This document shows positions 26,294-35,818 of a stretch of 64,000 nt of DNA, piece by piece. The notes beneath the pieces are model-generated. The model made no database searches. It saw only the letters and a list, made by a program, of their open reading frames with translations, and had not been told where the DNA came from. How positions within the stretch are numbered: position 1 is the stretch's first letter; the number at the start of each line of letters is the position of its first letter. A program made the translations under genes and the position numbers. This stretch comes from Trichopria drosophilae (lineage: Eukaryota; Arthropoda; Insecta; Hymenoptera; Diapriidae), in NCBI GenBank assembly GCA_030407085.1, contig CM059582.1:71443501-71507500 (forward strand). The letters run 5' to 3'.

Positions 26294-26803
26294 TGTAACG
26301 AATTTTTATATGATAGTCCCTGTTCGGGCCACATTGTAACGATTTTGTTATGATTCTGGGATTAAAAATAATTTTTTAGCATGCGTAATTAATTTTATGT
26401 AAATAATTATTATTTTATATGGATCGGTGTTTCGTCCCAGGTCTGCTCACGGACTCGTCAGTTGGGCTATGTGAGCAGACCCTGCCCAAGACACGAAACT
26501 AATCGTAAATCGTAAATATATATATATAGTAAAATAAAGGATACTACTCACACACATCCCTACTGCGACGCGCAAAACCGGAACCGCCACCGATCCTTAG
26601 TGATCTTCTTCGCGACACAAACTAACTGATATTGATGAACCGAGTTGATATTTATACGATTGTCATGCAGGTTTGTAAACAAGCATAATAAATATAAACA
26701 AAACAATTGAAAGATTCCTTCCCTATCTCTTATTTTTCTTTATATTCCTCTATAATACCTCCACCTCTAAAGCATGGTGCATCATAACAAAACACACCGT
26801 TAC
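26294..26803 (-). mobile_element. LTR-plus-PBS insertion in repeat A (deletion derivative)
   Basis: Comparison with repeat A copy 2 shows a clean 510-bp insertion here. The target TTGTT is duplicated on each side (26289-26293 and 26804-26808). On the minus strand the insert begins GTAACGG and ends CGTTACA. A second CGTTACA end lies at 26335-26341, followed after three bases by a sequence like the tRNA-Lys primer-binding site (26316-26331). So one LTR of about 469 bp is followed by the PBS and then only a short leftover resembling an LTR 3' end. I infer an LTR retrotransposon that lost its whole coding region. No protein is encoded. Confidence 0.65.
26316..26331 (-). other. Primer-binding site, tRNA-Lys type
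   Basis: The minus strand reads TGGCCCGAACAGGGAC, which is the canonical lysine-tRNA PBS TGGCGCCCGAACAGGGAC minus two bases. It lies three bases after an LTR-like CGTTACA end, the expected place for a PBS. Confidence 0.7.
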
Positions 26804-26986
26804 TTGTTAAATATACTTTTTAACCTAATTTAAGGTATTTTTTGTAACTTATTTTGGCGAATATGAAGTTAAATAAAACTGAAACGTGTTTTCTCTACTT
26901 TTATTTATACGAATCATTATTATCAATTACAGAAATGATTCGATAACAGGTTTTATAAATTAGTTGTATTAAATAAATAAATTCCT

Positions 26987-27620
26987 ACAGTTAGGAAGAT
27001 ATCGCCAAAATGTTTTTAATTCTTCTTTATCCGCCAAAAATCAAATTAATATGTCACAATACTTTTTACGTAAATAAAATAGTAGCTTATGTTATGCAAA
27101 ACATCTGTAACTAATGCAATCATACCCATCCATTTTCCAATACTTGGAATATTGTTTTTACTCATTCTAATTTTATGAAGCTTTAAATAATGCTTAAATA
27201 TAATTAAAATTAAAAAATGCTACGAAAACTACATTATGAAAGTAATAATAAAAAGACAACACATCGTCTAAACTAGTAGTATTAAATACATAATTTTCTA
27301 ATTTTTGCCACAGTTTTTCACTTCTTATTTATCCGCCAAAAATGAAATTAATGTATAATATTATTTTTTTCCGATTTTTTCCAACATAGTAACTAATATT
27401 ATGCAAAATAATCTGTAACTATAATGCAATTATACATATTCAATGTCCATTATTTGGAATGTTCTTGTTACTAAATCTTTTTTATTTAGCTTTAAAAATA
27501 TGCTGAAAAATAATAAAAATAAAAAAAAACGATTTTGTAAAAATAATAATAATAAGATAATACATTATTTAAACTAGCAGTAATAAACAAAATCATTTTC
27601 AAAAGTTAGGAAAATATTGA
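26987..27620 (+). repeat. Diverged 300-bp tandem duplication inside repeat A
   Basis: Two units align with a spacing of about 300 bp. Both carry TCCGCCAAAAAT, then TTATGCAAAA, CTGTAACTA, TTGGAAT, a TTTAAA(T)AATGC/ATGC stretch, and a TTTAAACTAGYAGTA-like segment. Point changes are frequent, so the duplication is older than the copying of repeat A, since copy 2 has both units. Confidence 0.75.
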
Positions 27621-27673
27621 GACAAGGTTTTAATTTTACCTTTTTAAAATATTAATTAATATATAATAGGTTG

Positions 27674-27769
27674 TGCGGCAGCAGTTTATCAACGGCTTTG
27701 GAACAAGAAGTTTAAACAAGTTCGCACAGTCGACTGGTTAGAGTGCATGCTTTTGTGACGTAGTCACAA
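27674..27769 (+). repeat. Second tRNA-like module with perfect hairpin
   Basis: GCGGCAGCAGTTTATCAACG resembles the first hairpin module at 26081. It is followed by GACTGGTTAGAGTGCATGC, similar to a tRNA A box, and a perfect 7-bp stem TTGTGAC/GTCACAA with a three-base loop at 27753-27769. Copy 2 repeats this at 35505-35597. A degenerate relative of the GACTGGTTAGAGTGC part lies on the minus strand at about 38975-39000. Confidence 0.55.
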
Positions 27770-27827
27770 GGGGTAGAATAAATAAAAAACAGGGACAAAT
27801 TAAGCGTATTATATAAAATAGTAATTA

Positions 27828-28130
27828 AGAATCAAACCAAAATAATAATGAATATACAAACAAAATTTGAAAAATTAAATTAAATATTAAGCCGTAGCAG
27901 AAATACCCCCCCCCCCTCCCCAATTTGTGGAGAGGAGAACACTGTCGGTTGCGACAAAGGAGGCGGTGGGTAGTAGGACGGGTGAGCCGTGATCCCAGCC
28001 CCTTGAAGAAGTTTGGTGCCTAGTGGTGGTCCAGCAGAACTCGCCTTTGGAGGAAGTCCGGAAAAAATTATGAGTGCGGAGATAATTTAATTATATTTTG
28101 GTATAACATGTAAAATAAAAATATTAGATG
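27828..28130. other. C-tract block and unassigned DNA
   Basis: A poly-C tract at 27906-27920 is followed by ATTTGTGGAGAGGAGAACAC and TGTCGGTTG (to 27951). The same block, C tract included, recurs at 34116-34161. Downstream lies GCGACAAAGGAGGCGGTGGG, which resembles sequence found upstream of the C tract at the other locus. I cannot assign it to an element; it may be an LTR or leader fragment. Confidence 0.5.
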
Positions 28131-28260
28131 TATTTATATATAGGAATGGGGAAATATTGGTATTGGGTATTGGTATTGGTATTTTCTTCATCATGCTCGG
28201 GTGAACCCCAGAAATCAGCACACTTAGCAGTTTGCCTTTGTATGCTATTCCTGATGCTAT

Positions 28261-29277
28261 TCAGGGTTCCGTTGGATAGCCAGCTGCTTTGCAGAATCTC
28301 AAAAGTTGTCCGAGATTCCGCTCCCTGACTTCCTCCTTGCTCACAAATGGAGAGTCCAGGTATCTCCCTCGAGTCTTCATCAGTGCAGGGCACTCGCATA
28401 GGAATTGAATTGATGATTCCTCCTTGTTTTCATCACATCTAGTGCACATCGGTGAAGGTTTCCTTCCTACGGTGTGACTGTGCTTGTTTAAATTTCCATG
28501 TCCGGTTAGGATCTCGATGGAGATTCTTATTTCGGTTCTGTCTAATTCGAGCAGTTTTTCAGCCCATCGGTCCGCCTGCAGCTCTCCTGCAAGGCTTTTG
28601 ATTGTGCTACATTTTTTGTTTTTGATCCACTCTCTATCCTGTTGGGATTTCATTTGTCTCTCCAGTAGGTTGAGTCCTTCTTGAAATGGCAGTGCCACCC
28701 TCCTAGTCAAGTCAGTTCCATTGACTCCCGACTTGGCAAGGGTGTCCGCTCTTTCATTTCCTTTCCAGCCCATATGGCCAGGTATCCAGGTCAGGCTGAG
28801 TTTGTTTCTTATAGCCAGGTTACGTAGGCAGGTCTTTGCATCTCTGACTAAAGCTGATTTGACGACTGGATTGTCTATCGCTCTCAACGCGGCTTGGCTA
28901 TCCGAGCATATCCATATCGTTTTATTTGTCACTTCCTTCTCCATGAGGGTCTCGGCACACTTGAGGATTGCCGCCATCTCTCCTTGGAAAACAGTGTTAA
29001 ATTTGTTGAGCTTGAGGGAAAAGTTCTCCCACAGCTTCGGTCCGCAGTATCCTGCGCCTACACCCTGGTTGGTTTTGGACCCATCTGTGAACCAGATGAT
29101 GCCATTCCTGGGTATTGCTGATTTATTTTTCCGGTCCTCCCTGTTGGGGAAACAAACCTTAAAGTTGTTTTCCCCCGTGTGGTGTGTCTGGATCTTGTCT
29201 TGTACCACATGTCTCTCAGATTTCCTTGAAAAAGATTGTTGAACCAATCTTGCATACCTGTCAAGCTTCCCAAGCAC
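28261..29277 (-). pseudogene. Non-LTR retrotransposon RNase H and C-terminal region
   Basis: A 338-residue open frame contains a complete set of RNase H signatures: WFTDGSK (Asp about residue 65), QGEMAA (Glu 100), CSDSQAA (Asp 126), and IPGHMGWKGNERAD (His 168, Asp 178). RNase H degrades RNA in RNA-DNA hybrids during retrotransposition. Near the C terminus a CTRC...CECP motif corresponds to the usual CCHC zinc knuckle, but the position where related proteins carry His appears to be Gln (about 291). The frame has no proper start: it is the downstream part of a longer polyprotein whose RT lies beyond the insertion at 29286. A further frame change separates the segment next to the insertion from this frame. 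The copy cannot be active. Confidence 0.85.
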
Positions 29278-29285
29278 TTAAGTCT

Positions 29286-30794
29286 TACAACCGTACTTAG
29301 TCCCGACAACACGGGGACTCTGGTTTTTTTCTCTAAATAAAGGAGGGAATAAAAAAATAAAAATTATCAAAGGGGAATGTTGGTAAAGATATATATTTTA
29401 AAGGGGAAATTACAAAATTGTGGGGGAGGACTTTACTGATTATAATATAAATGATATAATAAAAAATAATTCGCCGCGCACTGTGCACAGTACTTACGCT
29501 AATCTGCAGTATCTCGAGATTCACAAAAAAAATTATATACGCCTCGCAACAATACAATATATATACGCACTACTATAATTAATTTTACAAAGAAGTGATC
29601 CTTGAAGATGGTCTGGCCCGTTACCATCACGCCACAGCGTCAGTCCTGGATATTAACTTTCAGGGAACAAACAAAAAGGAAAAACAATTATTAATAAGGA
29701 CGAATTTATGACAACATAAGGACAAACACGGGGAACATAATTTTGGTAATGCTGGGAATAGTAGGGCAAGTCTAAATTTTCAAAAAGGGGTGGGCGACTG
29801 AATGAGTTTTCTGCACGAGTGCGACGAACATTTACTCGGCACTGGAAGGGGTAATGATATATGTAACGAGTGCGACAAGCGCAAACAATATCGATGACGA
29901 ATTAGTATTGTACATTGGGCCATGAGTGCGACGAACGTCGACTCGATGAGCGCGACAGCAATAGTCTATTCCATGCATGAGTGCGACGAACGTTGACTAC
30001 GCGAATATGGAAGGTAGACAGAGACGCTGTACAAATGAATTGACCAATAGGGACTGAGTTTGATAAAGATGGCCGACGAGTTGCGCGTAAAACTGCGCGA
30101 TAGCCAGTCCACGGTGAACGACGACTGAAGTGACAGGTCGTCTCGGTTTTCGGGATTTGCGAGTGTTTTGAAGTGAATAATTTAAAGTTTGTGCGGGTTT
30201 TCTGTGTGGTTCACTCCGGGATCGAGTGCCAAAGGATCGGGTACAGGGAGAATGCAATCGGAGTCATCCTCTCGACGGCAACGGGAAAAGGAGTTTTGGG
30301 AGGAATGCGAAAAGGAGCAGCAGTTACGGTAAGTTTAAACTTTAATTATTAAGGACTATATCTTTGTGTAAGGATGGGTAAACTTATGTTTCAGGATCAG
30401 GACGTCAGCCAGCAGCGATTCCGGCACGAGGAAGCAGACCATCGGAACAGCTGAGTGAACATGTAAGTATAGTATATACATTTCTTCAATATATTCCTCT
30501 TCCTTGGACGATGACATTATTTAGTTACGACAATGACAGATTCCTTATTTAAACACTTATAATTAATAATTTCTATGTTTACAGGTATATCTTATGTGGA
30601 CACTTCTATGGACAGCTCTACGAGATGGGACGAAGACACCAACGAGTTGACAGGACGAGCACCAACATTGGGGAACGGTTCCTGGGGATTGTTAATGGAA
30701 TTCTGATGGGACGATGCACCAATCTTCGTTCTTCTTTCTTCAGGTAAGTATTTAGTTGGGAATGCAAGTAGACAGACGTCTACTTTGTGTTACA
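29286..30794 (+). mobile_element. LTR-like insertion X1, 1509 bp, 4-bp target duplication
   Basis: The insert splits the non-LTR element exactly between two coding pieces. GTCT is duplicated at 29282-29285 and 30795-30798. It starts TACAACCG and ends GTGTTACA, matching the ends of a second insert at 37767-38424 (TATAACCG... ATGTTACA). Both members share, in order, a TTACGGTAAG donor-like site, a CAGGATC acceptor-like site, a second GTAA/TTTACAGGTAT pair, and a CAGGTAAGTA donor-like site near the right end. No protein of this family is encoded. A solo LTR of an unidentified retrotransposon is the most likely reading; its starting TA instead of TG is unusual. Confidence 0.65.
29817..29998 (+). 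repeat. Cluster of five GAGTGCGAC motifs
   Basis: GAGTGCGACGAACA, GAGTGCGACAAG, GAGTGCGACGAACGTCGACT, GAGCGCGACAGC and GAGTGCGACGAACGTTGACT occur at 29817, 29868, 29924, 29948 and 29979. Spacing is irregular, so this is a cluster of sites rather than a microsatellite. It lies inside insert X1 and could bind a regulator. Confidence 0.65.
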
Positions 30795-30798
30795 GTCT

Positions 30799-31335
30799 AT
30801 ACACGGTTCTCATGGCTTCGCATTTTACTGCCTGAGCCATGAACGGTACGCCCAAAAGAGACCTCATTGCGGCTATGGGTGTACTCTTTCTTACTGAGCA
30901 AATGCCCCTGAGGAACATAGCCTGTACCCTGTTCAATTTTTGTTGAACTTGGGTCTTTTCTGTCCTCTGCCACCAAATTGGCGAGGCATAGGTAATCCTT
31001 GGTAACACAATCTGTTGGTAGATCCAGAGCAGCTGTTTCAGTCCTAGACCCCAACTGTTACCAAGAGCTCTCCTACAATGCCAGAAAGTAGCAATTGCTT
31101 TATGACATTTGTTTTCCAGGTGACCATTCCAGTTTAATTTTTTATCCAGGGTTACTCCAAGATATTTGGTTTTGCTGGCATATAGCACCTGCTTCCCGCC
31201 AATCACCATTTCCCTCAGTTTTTTGATCTTATATCTTCTAGAGAAAATGATGACGGCAATTTTTTTCCGATTGTATCGATAGCTCTTTTTCATTGCACCA
31301 TTTTTCCACAACCAATGGGGAAATATATGTGTGAA
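30799..31335 (-). pseudogene. Non-LTR reverse transcriptase, C-terminal fragment
   Basis: A 173-residue frame (31311 to 30790) carries the segment that follows the RT active site in RNase H-bearing non-LTR elements: SRRYKIKKL, TKYLGVTLDKKLNW, a Trp-rich stretch CRRALGNSWGLG, and SPIWWQRT. The last few codons are interrupted by insert X1; the homology resumes at 29281. A few residues upstream of 31311 continue in another frame (to about 31335), so there is at least one frameshift. The catalytic FADD-type motif is not present because the copy is 5'-truncated. Confidence 0.75.
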
Positions 31336-31340
31336 AAAAT

Positions 31341-31406
31341 GTTAGGTAACGAAATGTCTTATTATTAGAAAAATTTCCGTTACAAAATGGCGGCCGTGAC
31401 AGGACT
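31341..31406 (+). mobile_element. LTR end and primer-binding site of the Ty3/gypsy remnant
   Basis: CCGTTACA ends at 31384 and, three bases on, TGGCGGCCGTGACAGGACT (31388-31406) aligns with the tRNA-Lys PBS TGGCGCCCGAACAGGGAC with a few changes. The spacing and LTR end are the same as in the insertion at 26294-26803. Only about 45 bp of possible LTR (from TGTTAGGTAACG) remains upstream. Confidence 0.5.
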
Positions 31407-31614
31407 CGTTGTTAGTGACTGCCATTACTAGCAGCTTGAGTTCTGACAAATAAAAATAATTTGGGTTCTGAAAAATAAAATAAATAAAAATTAATAAATA
31501 AAATAATTTTTTTTTTCAGAAATAAACAGTTATTAAATAAATATAGTTTTTTTTTGTAAATAATTTTTTTTTCAGAAATAAACATTTATGAAATAAATTA
31601 AATTTTTTTTGTGG
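31407..31614. other. AT-rich leader-like spacer
   Basis: Low-complexity A/T-rich DNA with iterated AATAAATAAAA and TTTTTTTTCAGAAATAAACA between the PBS-like site and the RT. No gag or protease coding sequence is visible, so those genes have been lost from this copy. Confidence 0.6.
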
Positions 31615-32687
31615 AGGAAAGTCGTTAGTAGAAACAATAATACAAACTTGTTCTGTGAGAGAATTAGCCGAGAAAGGAGTGATAGAAAGACCGGCCAGTG
31701 ATTGGAGTAGTGCTCCCGTCCTAGTAAAGAAATCAGATGGTAAGAATGTGTATAGATTATCGGGACTTAAACAGTGTCACCAGGAAGGATGCCTATCCAA
31801 TACCCAACATGGATTCTATATTGGATAAATTAAGGTGGGCTCAATATTTATCTAAAGTAGACCTAAGACAGGCGTACTACCAAGTTGCGATGGATCCCGA
31901 AAGCAAAAAGTATACTGCTTTTGCAGTTCCGGGATCGGGTCTATGGCAATTCACAAGGATGCCGTTTGGGTTAACGAATGCCGCAATGACCTTTCAGCGA
32001 CTAATTTACGCATTGTTTGGGCCAGAATTTGAACCCCACATATTTGGGTACCTGGATGACATAATTATTGCGGCGGAAGGGTTTGAGGAACATTTACATT
32101 GGTTGGAATTAGTCTTAGGGAAGCTAGTGCAAGCCGGATTACTAGTAAATAGCGACAAATGTGAGTTCGGGTGCTCGCGCGTAGCTTATCTGGGGTTTGT
32201 GTTGGATAGAGAGGGACTGCGTTCAGACACCGACAAGGTAAAACCGGTGTTGGAATATCTGGTGCCGCGCACCGTGAAGCAACTCCGGAGATTCCTCGGT
32301 ATGATAGCGTGGTACTTCCGCTTCCTGGACAAGGATGCGAAAGTTAAAGTACCCTTAGTGAAACTATTACGAAAGGGACAACCATGGAAATGGGAGGAGG
32401 AGCAGGAAAAAGCCTTTATCAAACTCAAATCCCAGTTAGCCACAGCTCCCGTGTTAGCGAGACCGGATTTCCGGAAGTCATGTACTGTTCAGTGCGACGC
32501 CAGCGGATTTGCCTTAGGCGCGGTGTTGACCCAGGAGCACGACGACGGAGAGCATCCAATCGTCTACATTAGTAAAGTACTAAGTACTCCAAAGAAGAAC
32601 TATACCACGACCGAACGAGAATGTCTTGCCGTGCTATGGGCAATCCGAAAATTAAGGCCTTACTTGGAGGGTTATAATTTACAGTGA
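31615..32687 (+). pseudogene. pol: Ty3/gypsy reverse transcriptase and start of RNase H
   Basis: The frame beginning at 31737 (316 residues) contains RT signatures of Ty3/gypsy elements: CIDYRDLN at the start, VDLRQAYYQV with the first catalytic Asp (about residue 42), MPFGLTNA, and YLDD (residues 105-108). RNase H begins at about residue 246 with VQCDASGFALGAVL. The N-terminal RT segment lies just upstream (31615-31735) in a different frame, so there is a frameshift at about 31737. A second frame change at about 32685 separates the rest of RNase H. The gene would copy retroelement RNA into DNA in a cytoplasmic particle, but this copy is dead. Gag and protease are absent. Confidence 0.9.
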
Positions 32688-32974
32688 TAACGGATCATAG
32701 CACCCTTAAATGGCTCATGACACGGCCGGAACCCACGGGTCGGCTAGTACGGTGGGCAATCGAGCTCCAATAATGGAATTTCGAAATTGTGCATCGCAAA
32801 GGCGCGTGGCATCATGTGCCGGACGCCCTCTCTCGAATGTGGGAAAACGAAGAAGGAGTAGCCGCATTTGAAACCATTGAGGACCCCGAATATCTCAAAT
32901 TAAGAGACGAAGTGGGAGCAAGTCCAGCTAAATATCCAGGGTGGCGACTAGAGGAAGGTATTCTTTATAAGTAG
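32688..32974 (+). pseudogene. pol: Ty3/gypsy RNase H end and linker to integrase
   Basis: After a frame change the sequence continues with an ITDHSTLKWL-type RNase H segment, then a stop at about 32772 and the conserved HVPDALSR motif that follows RNase H in this superfamily. The frame ends with another stop at 32972-32974. It is in the same frame as the integrase that follows, so the two stops are point changes rather than new gene boundaries. Confidence 0.85.
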
Positions 32975-33610
32975 CAACGGGATGAGTTGTTAGACCCGAT
33001 AGGATGGGAAGAGGAAGGATGGAAATTAGTGGTGCCGAAAGAGTTACGTAAGAAAGTGATGACAGATGCTCATGTAGAAGCATCCTCAGGTCATCTTGGG
33101 ATAGAGAAGACTTATGACCGGGTGGCCCGAGAATACTATTGGAAGGAGATGTGGTACGATGTATATAATTTCCTAAAGGAGTGCGACGAGTGTCAGCGAT
33201 ATAAAGTTTCCCAGTTAGCTCCCCAGGGTTTAATGGGTAAACGCATCGTCGAACGTCCTTGGGCAGTCGTGGCGGCCGATATGATGGAATTTCCGCCCAG
33301 CAAAGGCCAAAATAAGTATCTTCTCGTCTTCCAGGATCTATTTACTAGATGGATAGAGGTAAAGCCCTTAAGGACGGCCGATGGTAAAGCAGTTGCCCGG
33401 GCCTTGGAGGAATTGATTGTTTTTCGTTGGGAAACGCCGGATTTCTTCCTAACGGATAATGGGAAGGAATTCGACAATAAACAAGTAAAAGGGCCGTTAG
33501 AGGAATACGGGATAAAACATGTAACAACCCCTCCGTATCATCCTCAAGCCAATCCGGTGGATAAAGAAACACCGCGAAGACAACAAAGCAAGCGAGGTAG
33601 TATGCGATAG
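32975..33610 (+). pseudogene. pol: Ty3/gypsy integrase, truncated
   Basis: The 207-residue frame from 32987 shows the zinc-binding HHCC module (His about 29 and 36, Cys 66 and 69), then the catalytic core with Asp about 98 (AADMMEF) and Asp about 157 (LTDNGKEF), and the YHPQAN motif at about 184-189. The position that should hold the third acidic residue after YHPQANPV reads Asp, and the sequence then stops resembling integrase. The C-terminal domain is missing. The enzyme would insert element DNA into the genome; this copy lacks the complete D,D,E triad. Confidence 0.88.
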
Positions 33611-34115
33611 GACTATTAGAGTAACAAAGATAGTACGATCGCATACTAAGAATATGGAAAAGACGTATTTACAAAATTGAAAATTTGAAATTTGGGGCGG
33701 ATACTGAGGAAAGTGGGGACAATTTAGCGAAGTTACCTGCTTACCTCAGTTCCGCCAAAAAGTCAGTATACGGTCGAGTACGGTCCGAGACAGGAGCGAT
33801 CGCGACAGAGCGGAAGTAAATAGTGGTGGTTTCCTGTGTTTCCTATTTTTTGCGACAAGGGTGGAGGAGCGAAAGTAGGTGAGGCCGAGGAAGCGTATAG
33901 AGGAAGGCGACTCGGGAAATAAGGTAAGCACGTAATATGGTGACAAGGAGAAAGTGAGGGAGAGAGTGCGAGAGAGATAAAGAGAGAGAGAGAGAGCGCG
34001 AAATAAGTGCCCGATAGGATTTGCGTGCCTTTTCTTTTTGCGACAAGTGCGACGGTGGGGGTGATGGGTTAGCCGGAAGCCCAGACCGTGAGGATCGTGT
34101 TTTTGGTGGTGCAAA
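33611..34115 (+). other. Unassigned DNA with a GA-rich tract
   Basis: No coding sequence is recognisable after the integrase break. A GA-rich purine tract occupies about 33948-34002. TTGCGACAAGTGCGACGG and GGGTTAGCCGGAAGCCC near 34038-34083 resemble sequence at 27951-28000. No 3' LTR matching the CGTTACA-type end is visible. Confidence 0.5.
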
Positions 34116-34161
34116 CCCCCCCCCCCCCCCCCATTTGTGGAGTGGAGAACACTGTCGGTTG
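34116..34161 (+). repeat. C-tract block, second copy
   Basis: A 17-base C run is followed by ATTTGTGGAGTGGAGAACAC and TGTCGGTTG, the same as 27906-27951 apart from one or two bases. Here it sits immediately left of repeat A; at the other locus it lies immediately right of it. Confidence 0.75.
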
Positions 34162-34178
34162 ACATTGTTCACTATAAG

Positions 34179-35653
34179 GGACTTGTTTCAATTTCTCATG
34201 AGATTCTCATGAGATTCTCATGAGAATCCTACTTAAAATTTTTCGCAGGGTTGGTAAGACCTCATTTATAATGGCGCTGCAAGTTCTCATTTTCCTCTCC
34301 AATCTCGTTAGACACTCAACTAGCGTTTCTTGTCGTGATGTGATATCGAGGATTTTTCGCGCACCGATATGTGCAGGTTGTGCGAGATTGGAGGCTGGAG
34401 ACACAGCCGAGCGCCGGCGACAGTCCTTGCTTCTTAATGCTTCGAATAAATGACTGCGGCTAGCAGTTTATCAGCCGCTTTGTGGTATAACTTGAAAAGG
34501 GTTGTAGTAGCCGAGTGGTTGAAGCGTTCGACTGATGAGTATAACTTTTGTAGTTCGCGTACTCGCAGATGCTTTTTTATTTATTTTTATTATTATGAAT
34601 TTATTTTAATTTCTTAAATGCTATACATATTATTTATTGTATATGTTTAAAGTAATTTTTAATTTGTTAAATATACTTTTTAACCTAATTTAACGTATTT
34701 TTTGTAACTTATTTTGGCGAATATGAAGTTAAATAAACCGAAACGTGTTTTCTCTACTTTTATTTATCAATCATTATTATCAATTACAGAAATGATTCGA
34801 TAACAGGTTTTATAAATTAGGAAGATATCGCCAAAATGTTTTTAATTCTTCTTTATCCGCCAAAAATCAAATTAATATGTCACAATACTTTTTACGTAAA
34901 TAAAATAGTAGCTTATGTTATGCAAAAGATCTGTAACTAATGCAATCATACCCATCCATTTTCCAAAACTTGGAATATTGTTTTTTACTAATTCTAATTT
35001 TATGAAGCTTTAAATAATGCTTAAATATAATTAAAATTAAAAAATGCTACGAAAACTACATTATGAAAGTAATAATAAAAAGACAACACATCGTCTAAAC
35101 TAGTAGTATTAAATACATAATTTTCTACATTATGCCACAGTTTTTCACTTTTTATTTATCCGCCAAAAATGAAATTAATGTGTAATATTATTTTTTTTCC
35201 GATTTTTTCCAACATAGTAACTAATATTATGCAAAATAATCTGTAACTATAATGCAATTATACATATTCAATGTCCATTATTTGGAATGTTCTTGTTACT
35301 AAATCTTTTTTATTTAGCTTTAAAAATATGCTGAAAAATAATAAAAATTAAAAAAAACGATTTTGTAAAAATAATAATAATAAGATAATACATTATTTAA
35401 ACTAGCAGTAATAAACAAAATCATTTTCAAAAGTTAGGAAAATATTGAGACAAGGTTTTAATTTAACCTTTTTAAAATATTAATTAATATATAATAGGTT
35501 GTGCGGCAGCAGTTTATCAACGGCTTTGGAACAAGAAGTTTAAACAAGTTCGCATAGTCGACTGGTTAGAGTGCATGCTTTTGTGACGTAGTCACAAGAG
35601 GTAGAATAAATAAAAAACAGGGACAAATTAAGCGTATTATATAAAATAGTAAT
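34179..35653 (+). repeat. Repeat A, copy 2 (uninterrupted)
   Basis: This copy shows the empty site for the 510-bp LTR derivative: AATTTGTTAAATA at about 34665 is continuous. It begins inside MITE 2 at AAGGGACTTG, so its left end is truncated. It keeps the first hairpin (34456-34478), a better tRNA A-box-like match TAGCCGAGTGGTTGAAGC (34508), both 300-bp units, and the TTGTGAC/GTCACAA hairpin (35581-35597). It ends next to MITE 3. Confidence 0.85.
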
Positions 35654-35818
35654 TATAGTGCTTTTTATTTATTCCTGAAAATTCTTGGCCAGTTCTCAAT
35701 TAATGTCTGTGGTATTTTCTAGAAACCCGTCTATAGGAATTAGAATTGCCCTTACCAAGCACAAATTTCGAAAAATCGTTTCAATCATTTTGTATTTGCT
35801 TATCGGTCAAGCACTATA
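35654..35818. mobile_element. MITE 3, about 161 bp, TA target duplication
   Basis: TATAGTGCTT (35654-35663) and AAGCACTATA (35809-35818) are perfect inverted copies. Read as TA duplications, they flank an element of about 161 bp starting TAGTGCTT. The interior is AT-rich and non-coding. Confidence 0.65.

Larger units (their letters stand above)
25794..27827 (+). repeat. Repeat A, copy 1 (interrupted)
   Basis: This segment matches 34179-35653 closely in the same orientation, starting at AAGGGACTTG and ending at AAAATAGTAATTA. Without the 510-bp insertion at 26294-26803 the two copies are nearly colinear; copy 2 also lacks about 31 bp near 26965-26995. Internally it contains the right end of MITE 2, two related hairpin-plus-tRNA-like modules (26081-26159 and 27674-27769) and a diverged 300-bp tandem duplication between them. 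There is no recognisable protein: the ORFs near its left end differ in frame and stop between copies. It may be a non-autonomous transposon or a composite of several. Confidence 0.85.
28156..31335 (-). mobile_element. RNase H non-LTR retrotransposon, 5'-truncated and interrupted
   Basis: On the minus strand, the C-terminal part of a reverse transcriptase (31335 down to 30799) continues, after a 1509-bp insertion, into a linker and RNase H domain (29281 down to 28261). The 3' end carries a short repeat of the ATACCA type (about 28156-28186), the kind of simple-repeat tail that some non-LTR elements carry instead of poly-A. Everything upstream of the RT thumb is missing, as expected from 5' truncation during target-primed reverse transcription. 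The RT-then-RNase H order fits the LOA/I/Outcast-like groups. I cannot choose between them. Confidence 0.75.

Noticed and set aside
28721..29242. Plus-strand ORF of 173 codons
   Set aside because: It is the antisense shadow of the RNase H domain on the minus strand, which has clear catalytic motifs.
33746..34172. Minus-strand ORFs of 109 and 139 codons
   Set aside because: They read a GA-rich tract and a C tract as low-complexity Ser/Leu and Gly runs; no domain.
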